Shown here: one piece after another, positions 41,661-48,548 of the stretch | Numbering within the stretch: the first letter of the stretch is position 1 | Layout: every line of letters starts with the position of its first letter | Assembly (NCBI GenBank): GCA_022072165.1 | Contig: JAJVIF010000001.1 | Coordinates: 1,178,001 to 1,242,000, forward strand | Direction: 5' to 3' | DNA length: 64,000 bases | DNA from: a bacterium | GTDB taxonomy: Bacteria > JAJVIF01 | Program-made: the position numbers and the translations under genes | Notes under the pieces: model-generated | Seen by the model: the letters and a program-made list of their open reading frames with translations, nothing else | What the model was told of the DNA's origin: nothing | The model's database searches: none

Positions 41661-43589
41661 GTGGCCGCATTAGCCAGCGGACCGGCAGCAGGCCGGCAAA
41701 AAGACAAACTCGGGATGCTGCTGATTCGGGCAGGGGTCATCACCCAGTCCCAGCTCACCGAGGCGCTGGAATACCAGAAGGGCTCCAACGAGAAGCTCGG
41801 CAAGATTCTGGTGAAGCTCGGCTTCTGCTCCAAGAACGATATCGCCAAAGCCCTCGAGGCCCAGACTGGCATCAAGTTCATCTCCCTGCTGGATTACCAG
41901 ATGCCCAAAGCGCTGGAAGCCATCATCCCGCCGGATGTGATGAACAAGAACATGGTCCTCCCCATCAAGCACGAGGGGTCGGTCCTCCATGTGGCGATGG
42001 CGGATCCCCTCGACTTCGTGGTGAAGGAAAATCTGCGACTGGCCACGGGCCTGCGGATCGAGCCGATGCTCGCCCATGAAGATGAAATCCGCGAAGTGCT
42101 GTTCCAGAAGGTCGGGAAGAAGTACGCCACCGATGAGCTGATCGGCGAATACCTGAAAACGATGGACGACGATGAGGAAGTCGTCGACCTCAACAAGGCC
42201 CTCGCGGTCGAGGGGATGGAAGCCATCGATGCCGGACCGGTGGTCCGGCTGGTGAATACGATCCTGTCGGAAGCGGTGGAGTCCCGCGCCTCCGACATCC
42301 ACATCGAGCCGATGGAAGACGAGACCATCGTGCGGTACCGCATCGATGGCGTGCTGCACAAGATTCTGTCGATTCCGCCCAAGATCCAGAACCCGACAGT
42401 CTCCCGCCTCAAGATCCTTTCCCAGCTCGACATCGCCGAGCGCCGCAAGCCGCAGGACGGCCGTATGCAGTCGAAGATCGGCGGCAAGGAACTCGACTTC
42501 CGCGTCTCCTGCCTCCCCACAGTAAACGGCGAAAAAATCGTCATGCGCATTCTCGACAAGGGCAACGCCATGGTGGGCCTGGAGCGGCTGGGCCTGGAGA
42601 AATTCGAGGAAGAGTTTCTCCTGGAAATGGCGCATCGCCCCTGGGGGATCTTCCTCGTCACCGGCCCAACCGGTTCGGGCAAATCCACCACCCTGTATTC
42701 CCTGCTGCATCACCTGAACTCGTCGGAGCGGAACATCTGCACCATCGAGGACCCGGTGGAATACACCCTCAAGGGGATCAACCAGGTCGAGGTGAACCGC
42801 AAGGCGCATCTTGACTTCGCCGCCGCGATCCGCTCCTTCCTCCGGCAGGACCCCGACATCATCCTGGTGGGGGAAATCCGCGACTACGAAACGCTGGAAA
42901 GCGCGGTCGAGTGCTCCCTGACCGGTCACATGGTCTTCAGCACGCTGCACACCAACGACGCCCCCTCGACCGTCGTCCGCATGGTCCAGATGGGCGCGCC
43001 GAACTACCTCGTGGCCGCCTCCACCATCGGCATTCACTCCCAGCGTCTGGTCCGCACTATCTGCCAGACCTGTATCGAGCCGATTCCCTACGACGAGAAC
43101 ATGCGGATGCTGGTCCGCGACATGTTCCCGCACATGGGCGACGATTTTAATCCGCGCCTGTTCAAGGGTCGGGGCTGCACGATTTGCCGCGGCACCGGCT
43201 TCAAGGGACGCACCGGCATCTTCGAGATGATGGGCATCTCCCCCATCATCCGGCAGTACATCCTCCAGGATCAGCCCACGGATGAAGTCCGACGGCAGGC
43301 GATCAAGGAAGGGATGCGGACGCTGGAGAAGTCGGCCCTCGCCAAGGTGCTTAACGGCATCACTACCATCGAAGAGGCCTCCCGCATCACCACCCTGCGC
43401 AAGGAAGAGGCGGGTCAGCAGGCAGAGCACGAGGTCGGGGTCCCCGAGCCGGCGTTCTACAGCACCGCCCTCGACGAGCCTGCGGTGGCCGGCGGCTTCC
43501 TGGAGGAGACCCGGCAGTCGGAGCTCGAAGAGTTCCCGGATCACTTCCTGGACGACATCCCGATGGAGCGGGTCGAAGGGCTGCTGTAG
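41661..43589 (+). CDS. pilB: Type IV pilus assembly ATPase PilB
   Basis: A 642-residue extension ATPase. The N-terminal MshEN/GspE-N domain begins KDKLGMLLIRAGVITQSQLTEALEYQKG. The ATPase core has Walker A GPTGSGKST (about 335-343), the Asp box TIEDPVEY, Walker B ILVGEIRD (about 402), and His box TGHMVFSTLHTNDAPSTVVRM. The PilB/GspE zinc module has CQTC and CTIC pairs (about 466-508). A non-conserved acidic tail of 60 residues follows. GTG 41661 has CGAGG 9 nt upstream; the longer open frame from 41484 covers the promoter. It drives pilus extension with PilC. A terminator follows, so it is separate from pilT. Confidence 0.95.
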   Translation: MAALASGPAAGRQKDKLGMLLIRAGVITQSQLTEALEYQKGSNEKLGKILVKLGFCSKNDIAKALEAQTGIKFISLLDYQMPKALEAIIPPDVMNKNMVLPIKHEGSVLHVAMADPLDFVVKENLRLATGLRIEPMLAHEDEIREVLFQKVGKKYATDELIGEYLKTMDDDEEVVDLNKALAVEGMEAIDAGPVVRLVNTILSEAVESRASDIHIEPMEDETIVRYRIDGVLHKILSIPPKIQNPTVSRLKILSQLDIAERRKPQDGRMQSKIGGKELDFRVSCLPTVNGEKIVMRILDKGNAMVGLERLGLEKFEEEFLLEMAHRPWGIFLVTGPTGSGKSTTLYSLLHHLNSSERNICTIEDPVEYTLKGINQVEVNRKAHLDFAAAIRSFLRQDPDIILVGEIRDYETLESAVECSLTGHMVFSTLHTNDAPSTVVRMVQMGAPNYLVAASTIGIHSQRLVRTICQTCIEPIPYDENMRMLVRDMFPHMGDDFNPRLFKGRGCTICRGTGFKGRTGIFEMMGISPIIRQYILQDQPTDEVRRQAIKEGMRTLEKSALAKVLNGITTIEEASRITTLRKEEAGQQAEHEVGVPEPAFYSTALDEPAVAGGFLEETRQSELEEFPDHFLDDIPMERVEGLL

Positions 43590-43657
43590 TCACCTTGTTC
43601 CGGCACTCCCGGCTGGGCAGATGTGCCTGTCGTGGACCGCGGTTGAACAAAGTTACA

Positions 43658-43684
43658 CCCCGGACCTCCCAGGTCCGGGGGTTT
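43658..43684 (+). terminator. Terminator after pilB
   Basis: CCCCGGACCT (43658-43667) pairs with AGGTCCGGGG (43671-43680), loop CCC, followed by GTTTCG. Confidence 0.85.
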
Positions 43685-43717
43685 CGTTGAGTTGCTCTCA
43701 CGGATCAGTGTCGCTGC

Positions 43718-44650
43718 TTACCGCATTGCCTTAAGTGATGGGCGAAGCGCTGTCGCGAAACGGGCAAAGCAATCGAGGAGGGCATCATGGATCTCAGGCC
43801 ATTGCTCTTCCGGGGTACTCAATCCCCCCAGCCTTGGAGATACCTTGATTTCACACGCGCGGGAAGCGTCCTTGCGATCCCAAATCAATGGCCCGCCGAA
43901 GAGCGCTTCGATCTGCTCACGCTGAGCCTCAAACCGCTCATATCGGGACAGCGCCATTTCATGTGAGTCCCCATCGATGTACAAGAAGACCAGTGCATCG
44001 TCGAGATTGCATCGGAATCCCCAGGAGATACCCGGTACCCCCGCAGAAGTTGAGATGTACCCGGCGTTTGCAGAGCGGCCGGCAAGCCAGTCCAACCGCC
44101 CGCGGGTCCGATCCTTCAGCGCTTCCCAAAAGCGACGCCGCAATTCATGTCGTTCGTTGTCCAGCGTCTCCTTGGCCTGGCCTACAGCCTTCGCCTGCGC
44201 CGACGGGCCAACGATTAGTGTCAGCAAGGGAGCGGGAGCAGAGTCACCGATCCGGACGGTTTCCAGTTTGAGCAGATAGAAGTCACCCAGCCCTGATTCG
44301 TTCAGCCAGTGCATGGCTTTCACATGCTCCGGCCGGGCCTGAGGAGTGATCCAGATTGCAATCCGGGCATCGAACGCCGCGAGGTAGGTCAGAACCTGCC
44401 CCAGATGCGTGTGATTACTCGGTGCGGTTTGATTTTCAATGACCACGGTCTGACCATCTTCATCAGAGGCGATGATATCCACCCAGAAATACTCAGCTCG
44501 CCGTTCAGTTTGAAGCACGGTCAGTCGTAACCCGCAAGCATCTTCAATGACATCAATGTGCTCGGCAAGCCAGGGGGTAAACACTTTTGCTTCGTCAGGA
44601 AAGACCTCAGTTACTGGTATGCGTGAGATCCGGCTGATTTGGTCGATCAT
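43718..44650 (-). CDS. DUF4268 protein with PD-(D/E)XK-like N-terminal half
   Basis: A 310-residue cytosolic protein. The N-terminal half carries a nuclease-like pattern: EYFWVDIIASDEDGQTVVIENQTAPSNHTHLGQVLTYLAAFDARIAIWIT, with D in WVDII and E-x-Q in VIENQ standing where PD-(D/E)XK enzymes have their metal ligands. The C-terminal half (RFWEALKDRTRGRLDWLAG, WGFRCNLDDALVFLYIDGD, RYERFEAQREQIEALFGGPLIWDRK) matches DUF4268. Such genes are scattered accessory genes, often near defence or mobile DNA. ATG 44650 has AGGAG 9 nt upstream and a TAGAAT box (44686-44691), so it has its own promoter. It interrupts the pilB-pilT neighbourhood in the opposite direction. Confidence 0.75.
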   Translation of the reverse strand: MIDQISRISRIPVTEVFPDEAKVFTPWLAEHIDVIEDACGLRLTVLQTERRAEYFWVDIIASDEDGQTVVIENQTAPSNHTHLGQVLTYLAAFDARIAIWITPQARPEHVKAMHWLNESGLGDFYLLKLETVRIGDSAPAPLLTLIVGPSAQAKAVGQAKETLDNERHELRRRFWEALKDRTRGRLDWLAGRSANAGYISTSAGVPGISWGFRCNLDDALVFLYIDGDSHEMALSRYERFEAQREQIEALFGGPLIWDRKDASRACEIKVSPRLGGLSTPEEQWPEIHDALLDCFARFATALRPSLKAMR

Positions 44651-44685
44651 GTTCCACTCCTACGTAGCTCTTACTGAGGTTTCGG

Positions 44686-44691
44686 ATTCTA
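44686..44691 (-). promoter_or_regulatory. -10 box TAGAAT of the DUF4268 gene
   Basis: TAGAAT on the minus strand 35 nt before ATG 44650. No convincing -35. Confidence 0.4.
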
Positions 44692-44768
44692 GCGCACAAG
44701 ACGGCTCAAGCAGCACCAGCTAAGTACTGCCTACTGAGGGGCCAATGTCTAGTCCCCGGAAATTGGCA

Positions 44769-44962
44769 GCGCCCCGGAGGCCTTCCGGGGCGCAGAGGTT
44801 CGACTGGGTCGGCCCGCGGTGGGCCTGCTCCGGTCGCTCGCAGCGCGATCCGCGAGGACACATCCTTGGCGCCCTGTATGGATCCGATATCGCTTTGGTG
44901 ACGAGCCCCGAGGCGTCACAAGTCCGGGACGCGCCCCTTGCGGAGGGCACGTCCCGGCTTGT
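44769..44962. other. Cluster of strong hairpins, no protein gene; candidate structured RNA
   Basis: Four or five consecutive inverted repeats: GCGCCCCGGA/TCCGGGGCGC (44769-44778 with 44784-44793); GACTGG/CCGGTC enclosing GGCCC/GGGCC (44803-44835); CTCGC/GCGAG (44837-44856); GTGACG/CGTCAC (44898-44919); and a 17-bp hairpin with one bulge and one mismatch (44918-44962). Plus-strand TTTC follows the last. The last two hairpins overlap and exclude each other. Small open frames here have no ribosome sites or coding character. I tested tmRNA, RNase P, SRP and 6S RNA by their conserved strings and found no match. Confidence 0.45.
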
Positions 44963-44964
44963 TT

Positions 44965-45081
44965 CTACGACGACTCGCTGACTTGAAGCTGGGGGAGGTT
45001 CCGGGCACCAGGCACAACAAAACCGCCGTCCCGATGGGACTCGGCGGTGATGCCACAGATGTGACTGCTCCCTGCGAGCAT
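44965..45081 (-). CDS. Possible 38-residue leader peptide after the riboswitch
   Basis: ATG 45081 sits 6 nt after a strong GGGAGG at the 3' end of the c-di-AMP aptamer. It opens a 38-codon frame (MLAGSSHICGITAESHRDGG..., ending in SESS) that runs through the terminator hairpin to TAG at 44965-44967. The protein resembles nothing I know. The ribosome site is better than that of many genes here, so translation is plausible, perhaps as a regulatory leader peptide. It could equally be what remains of a lost target gene. Confidence 0.3.
   Translation of the reverse strand: MLAGSSHICGITAESHRDGGFVVPGARNLPQLQVSESS
45018..45048 (-). terminator. Terminator downstream of the c-di-AMP riboswitch
   Basis: On the minus strand ACCGCC-GA-GTCCC pairs with GGGAC-GGCGGT (45022-45048), leaving a 2-nt bulge and 3-nt loop, and is followed by TTTTGTTG. 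It lies about 40 nt after the aptamer, the usual place of a riboswitch expression platform. Confidence 0.8.
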
Positions 45082-45090
45082 GATGACCTC

Positions 45091-45215
45091 CCTGGTGCCT
45101 GCGAGGTTAGCTGACGGGCTGGAGGAGGAAGGTCCTCTGGCATCCGATGCGGACGCCTGCGCCCCGAAAGTTGGGTCCCCCGCTGCCTGCCGTGGGCGGC
45201 AAGCATTCGGCTATG
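45091..45215 (-). promoter_or_regulatory. c-di-AMP riboswitch (ydaO/yuaA type)
   Basis: The minus-strand RNA carries the conserved strings of this class in order: GCCGAAU (45205-45211), GGGGACCC (45173-45180) followed by a CGGGG element, and CCCGUCAGCUAACCUCG (45102-45118) followed by GCAGGC that closes helix P1. These match my recollection of ydaO aptamers from Bacillus and Thermoanaerobacter. It is preceded by a TATAGT promoter box and followed by a terminator, so it looks functional. Known targets (cell-wall hydrolases, potassium or osmolyte transporters) are absent. The next annotated minus-strand gene is DUF4268, 440 nt away, with its own promoter. Confidence 0.85.
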
Positions 45216-45222
45216 TGCGCTG

Positions 45223-45228
45223 ACTATA
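45223..45228 (-). promoter_or_regulatory. -10 box TATAGT of the riboswitch transcript
   Basis: TATAGT on the minus strand would start transcription near 45216, just at the 5' edge of the aptamer. Confidence 0.6.
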
Positions 45229-45307
45229 CCACAAGACGTTGACTGTCCTTGGGTGGTTCAGACTGACCCGAACCCGCCGGTAACTTTTCGCTGACACTCC
45301 CCGACCT

Positions 45308-45313
45308 TATACT
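45308..45313 (+). promoter_or_regulatory. -10 box TATACT of pilT
   Basis: TATACTCTG string shared with the pilB promoter, about 110 nt before ATG 45422. Confidence 0.5.
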
Positions 45314-45421
45314 CTGGACTGGCAGGCTCTGCGCCCGCCCCCCACACAACGGATGTCTCCCCTCCCGGGTGACCGTCAGCTGGCGGCACCCCACGAGCGT
45401 ATCTGGAAGGAGCTGCCAGCG

Positions 45422-46549
45422 ATGTCGACCATGTCCGCCCGGGGTGAGGACCTCAACGCCGGGAAAAAAAAAGTCTTCATCGATGACCTGCTGCTCTATA
45501 CGGTCAAGGCCAAAGCCTCCGACCTCCACGTCACCGTTGGCATCCCCCCCTGTGTCCGGGTCCATGGCGAACTGAAGCCAATCCCGGGACTCCCCAGCCT
45601 CGCCAAAGAAGACACCCACGTCATGATGACCTCCCTCATGACGGAGAAGCAGATCAATCAGTTTGAGCGGGAACGGGAAATCGACTTCGCCTTCGAGATC
45701 AAGGGCCAGGGGCGCTTCCGCTGCAACGGGTATTACCAGAAGGGGAACATGGGGGGTGTCATCCGGGTCGTCCCGAACACCATCCCCACCACCGAGCAGT
45801 TGCAGCTGCCCAAAATCTGCGAGGAAGTCGCCCGCTACAAGCGGGGCCTGGTCCTCTTCACCGGCCCCACCGGGTCCGGGAAAAGCTCCTCCCTGGCCGC
45901 CCTGATCAACATCGTCAACTCTGAGCGACGCTGCCACATCATGACGATCGAGGACCCGATCGAGTTTGTCCATTCGCACAAGCAGGCGGTCGTCAATCAG
46001 CGCGAACTCGGCGATGACACCTACTCCTACGCGAAAGCGCTGAAGCATGTTCTGCGTCAGGACCCCGATGTCATCCTCGTGGGCGAGATGCGCGACCTGG
46101 AGACCATCCAGCTGGCCATCACGGCAGCGGAAACGGGCCACCTTGTGTTCAGCACCCTGCACACCATCGATGCGCCGCAGTCCATCGACCGCATGATCGA
46201 CGTCTTTCCGCCGTATCAGCAGGAACAGATCCGCCTGATGCTCTCCAACGCGCTGAAAGCGATTTTCTCCCAGCACCTGTTGCGTCGCGCCGATGGTGCC
46301 GGGCGGGTGCCCGGTGTCGAAGTGATGCTCAACAACTCCGCAGTCTCCAACATCATCCGCGAGGGGAAGGTCCATCAGCTCTACTCGGTGATGCAGACCT
46401 CCGCGAAGTTCGGGATGCAGACGATGGACACGTCGATCAAGGAGTGGCTCCAGAAGGGTGTCATCAGCCGGGAAGAAGCCCTGGCGAACTGCCACAATCT
46501 GATGGAGTTCCAGCAGCTTCTCGCTGGCAAGAACCCCTACGAGGGGTAA
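45422..46549 (+). CDS. pilT: Type IV pilus retraction ATPase PilT
   Basis: A 375-residue PilT. The PAS-like N-terminal domain (IDDLLLYTVKAKASDLHVTVGIPPCVRVHGEL) precedes Walker A GPTGSGKSSS (about 148-157), Asp box TIEDPIEFVH, Walker B ILVGEMRDLET and His box GHLVFSTLHTIDAP. The PilT-specific C-terminal motif is present as NNSAVSNIIREGKVHQL (family AIRNLIREGK). No zinc module is present, as expected for PilT. ATG 45422 has AAGGAG 9 nt upstream; the frame opens earlier at 45353. PilT depolymerises the pilus for twitching. It is followed by the metal-uptake insertion, with pilC 6 kb later. Confidence 0.95.
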   Translation: MSTMSARGEDLNAGKKKVFIDDLLLYTVKAKASDLHVTVGIPPCVRVHGELKPIPGLPSLAKEDTHVMMTSLMTEKQINQFEREREIDFAFEIKGQGRFRCNGYYQKGNMGGVIRVVPNTIPTTEQLQLPKICEEVARYKRGLVLFTGPTGSGKSSSLAALINIVNSERRCHIMTIEDPIEFVHSHKQAVVNQRELGDDTYSYAKALKHVLRQDPDVILVGEMRDLETIQLAITAAETGHLVFSTLHTIDAPQSIDRMIDVFPPYQQEQIRLMLSNALKAIFSQHLLRRADGAGRVPGVEVMLNNSAVSNIIREGKVHQLYSVMQTSAKFGMQTMDTSIKEWLQKGVISREEALANCHNLMEFQQLLAGKNPYEG

Positions 46550-46628
46550 GCCGGCCCCTTCCGAATCTGCCCTCTGGTTGATGCACTCGACCGGTTCCGC
46601 TGCTCGCACACGCCTGCTGCATGTCAAT

Positions 46629-46662
46629 TCCGCTTGGACCTTTTGCCCTCGCGGATTTTTTT
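46629..46662 (+). terminator. Weak terminator after pilT
   Basis: TCCGC (46629-46633) pairs with GCGGA (46651-46655), directly followed by seven T (46656-46662). The stem is short and the loop long, but the U-tract is the longest in the window. Confidence 0.5.
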
Positions 46663-46672
46663 GCCCCGTCAC

Positions 46673-46701
46673 TTGCAATCGCGTCTCAATTGCACTACTC
46701 T
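46673..46701 (+). promoter_or_regulatory. Promoter with internal palindrome, candidate metalloregulator operator
   Basis: TTGCAA (46673-46678), a 17-nt spacer and TACTCT (46696-46701) form a promoter. The spacer region carries the inverted repeat TGCAAT-N9-ATTGCA (46674-46694). A repressor bound there would cover both promoter elements. Position before a divalent-metal importer operon suggests a Zur-, MntR- or Fur-type regulator; the sequence alone does not tell which. Confidence 0.6.
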
Positions 46702-46776
46702 CCTGCTGCAGTCCCCCACGCACGCCCGGTGGGACGCCAACAGTGCAGTTGACGCCTCATTCCTTCTCTCTCTCCT

Positions 46777-46819
46777 GGACGGGTCCGTGGGCAACCGCAG
46801 ACCCGTCCTTGTCTTTCTG
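46777..46819 (+). terminator. Terminator-like hairpin in the leader of the metal operon
   Basis: GGACGGGTC (46777-46785) and GACCCGTCC (46800-46808) form a perfect 9-bp stem with a 14-nt loop, followed by TTGTCTTTCTG. It lies 75 nt after the promoter and 120 nt before the first gene, so it may attenuate the operon. The 46550-46930 stretch holds no other gene. Confidence 0.5.
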
Positions 46820-46930
46820 CGGTGGCGCTTCCAACTGATGAGTCCCAGAAGCATCGGGAAAATTTCTTTCAATGGTTTCTATACGACCCTCTGGAACGGA
46901 CAGGCACTTGTGTGATTTGCTTCCCCCATC

Positions 46931-47305
46931 GTGCTCTCCCGGCTCCAGCCAGTCCGATGGTGGCAGCAGCCCCGACTTGCGGGACGCCGTCGCGGTGTCG
47001 CCGCGGGACTCGCTTTCCTCTGCACCTGGCTGCTGACCCTGGCGCTGGTCCATGTGGGACAGCATCATTGCTCCCACGATCCTGACCACGGGCACGACAC
47101 CGCCTCCCTCGAACTGACGCACGACTGCTTCCTCTGTCTCGCCCAACAGACTCTCGCCGGATCACACCTGCCACCGCCGCCAGCTGACTGGCAGCTTCCG
47201 GCCATTGATCCGAACTGCGGCTGTTCCGGCCAGACCCTGGTGCAATTTTCCCCGCCGGATCATTCCCCCGACGCCCTCCGCGGACCACCAGCCCTCCTGC
47301 AGTAG
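46931..47305 (+). CDS. His/Cys-rich membrane-anchored protein
   Basis: A 124-residue protein with one N-terminal membrane helix (VAAGLAFLCTWLLTLALVHVG) directly followed by a metal-ligand-rich stretch, HVGQHHCSHDPDHGHDTASLELTHDCFLCLAQQ, with ten His/Cys within about 35 residues. The rest is Pro-rich. The HDCxLC pattern recalls DUF2946-type proteins of metal loci, but I would not assign the family. First gene after the palindromic promoter, which suggests a part in metal capture or sensing at the membrane. The start GTG 46931 has no good ribosome site and is uncertain. Confidence 0.6.
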   Translation: MLSRLQPVRWWQQPRLAGRRRGVAAGLAFLCTWLLTLALVHVGQHHCSHDPDHGHDTASLELTHDCFLCLAQQTLAGSHLPPPPADWQLPAIDPNCGCSGQTLVQFSPPDHSPDALRGPPALLQ

Positions 47306-47373
47306 CACCCCCCGGTCCTGACTTCAGCCTCACTGGCTGAAGCGTATGCCTGCTATCTGTAAAGGAGCCTGTT

Positions 47374-48528
47374 ATGTCTCTGTCACGCCCATCGGCGCGA
47401 TGGCTGGCGCTTGGTGTCGCCTGCCTGCTGCCGACGATGCCGGTCTTCGCCGAAGCATCCACCGATCCTGATGTCCCAGATGCCCTGGAAGCACGCATCG
47501 ACGCCCTTGAGGCGGAACTGCAGCAATTGCGCGCCGAACTGGAAGCGCTCCGGCAGCCCGCCCCGGCAGTGACACCTACCTCGTCAGCGTCGCGACAAAA
47601 TGCGTTCAACCCCGACATTGGCGTCAACGCCCTGAGCACGCTCATCTTCGACTCCGGCGAGTTGAGCGATGCCCGCTTCGACTTCAACGAGCTGGAGTTG
47701 AGTGTGAGCGGTGTCGTGGATCCCTTTGCCTCCTACTACGCCAGCCTGGTCTTTCTGGGTGAGGAAGTGGAAGTGGAGGAAGCGTATGCCACGCTGACGA
47801 ACTTCCCCGCTGACCTCACGACCACGGTCGGGCGACGGCTGATCCCGGTGGGCCTCTGGAATCCCACGCACCGCCATGCCTGGCCCCTGAACAACGCGCC
47901 ACTGGTGATCGAGAACTTCCTCGGCTCGCCCCATCTGCTGGGGACGGGTGTCACCACCGAATACACCTGGGGTGGCTCGACCGCCTGGACTGCATCAGCG
48001 GGTGCCTATACCGAGCTGGAAGGCTCGCAGTTTGTCGAGCAGGGACTCGAACATCCCCTCCTCACCGCTCGAGTCCAGGCCTTCGTAGAGCAGCCGGAGG
48101 GTGGGCTCCAGTTCGGGATCAATGCCCTGCATGGTCCGGTGAATGATGAAGGCACCCTGGGGTCCACGCTCATCGGACTCGATGCCAAATGGCGCACCGG
48201 CAACTAGGCGGACCTCAACCGCTGGCTGGTCCAGGGCGAGTGGTGGCTGAACGATCGCGATGGCCTGCTCTCGGACTTCTCTGCTACCGGGGCGTACCTC
48301 CTCGCCGAGCGCGATGTCGCGCGGGACTGGACTCTGGGGGGACGCCTGGAGTTTGCCGAAGACACGTTCGGCGACCAGTCCCAGGATCGCTGGTCGCTCT
48401 ATGCCAACTGGCAGCGCTCCGAGTTTCAGCGCTGGCGTCTGCAGTTTGACCAGACCGATGGTCACGATGAGCAGGTGTCGCTGCAGGCATTGTTCACCCT
48501 GGGCCCCCATCCCGCCCACCCGTTTTAA
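47374..48528 (+). pseudogene. Porin-like outer-membrane protein interrupted by an in-frame amber codon
   Basis: ATG 47374 (AAGGAG upstream) opens a porin-like protein: signal peptide to VFAEA, a coiled coil (ALEARIDALEAELQQLRAELEALRQ), then alternating strands rich in aromatic residues (RFDFNELELSVSG, VGRRLIPVGLWNPTHRHAWPL). TAG at 48205-48207 ends it at 277 residues. The same frame continues without other stops through ADLNRWLVQGEWWLND and further strands to TAA 48526-48528, ending in a typical outer-membrane terminal strand region. One CAG-to-TAG change would explain it. Either a recent pseudogene, suppressed amber, or a sequence error. Likely role: outer-membrane entry of metal or metallophore. 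Confidence 0.75.
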
Positions 48529-48548
48529 GGAAGAAAGGAGAAACGCAG

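Noticed and set aside
44735-44975. Possible tmRNA, RNase P RNA, SRP RNA or 6S RNA
   Set aside because: Some strings looked similar (GGTTCGACT, CCGCGGTGGGC, GTCCGGG), but the diagnostic conserved cores and end pairing of each class are missing.
44720-44981. 76- to 78-codon frames on both strands over the hairpin cluster
   Set aside because: Arg/Pro/Ser-rich composition typical of chance frames in GC-rich DNA, no ribosome sites, and they run through palindromes.
46835-46870. CTGATGAG followed by GTCCC...GGGA and AAA, resembling a hammerhead ribozyme core
   Set aside because: With stem II placed as required, the bases before GAAA do not pair (no C11.1 opposite G10.1), and stems I and III are not evident.
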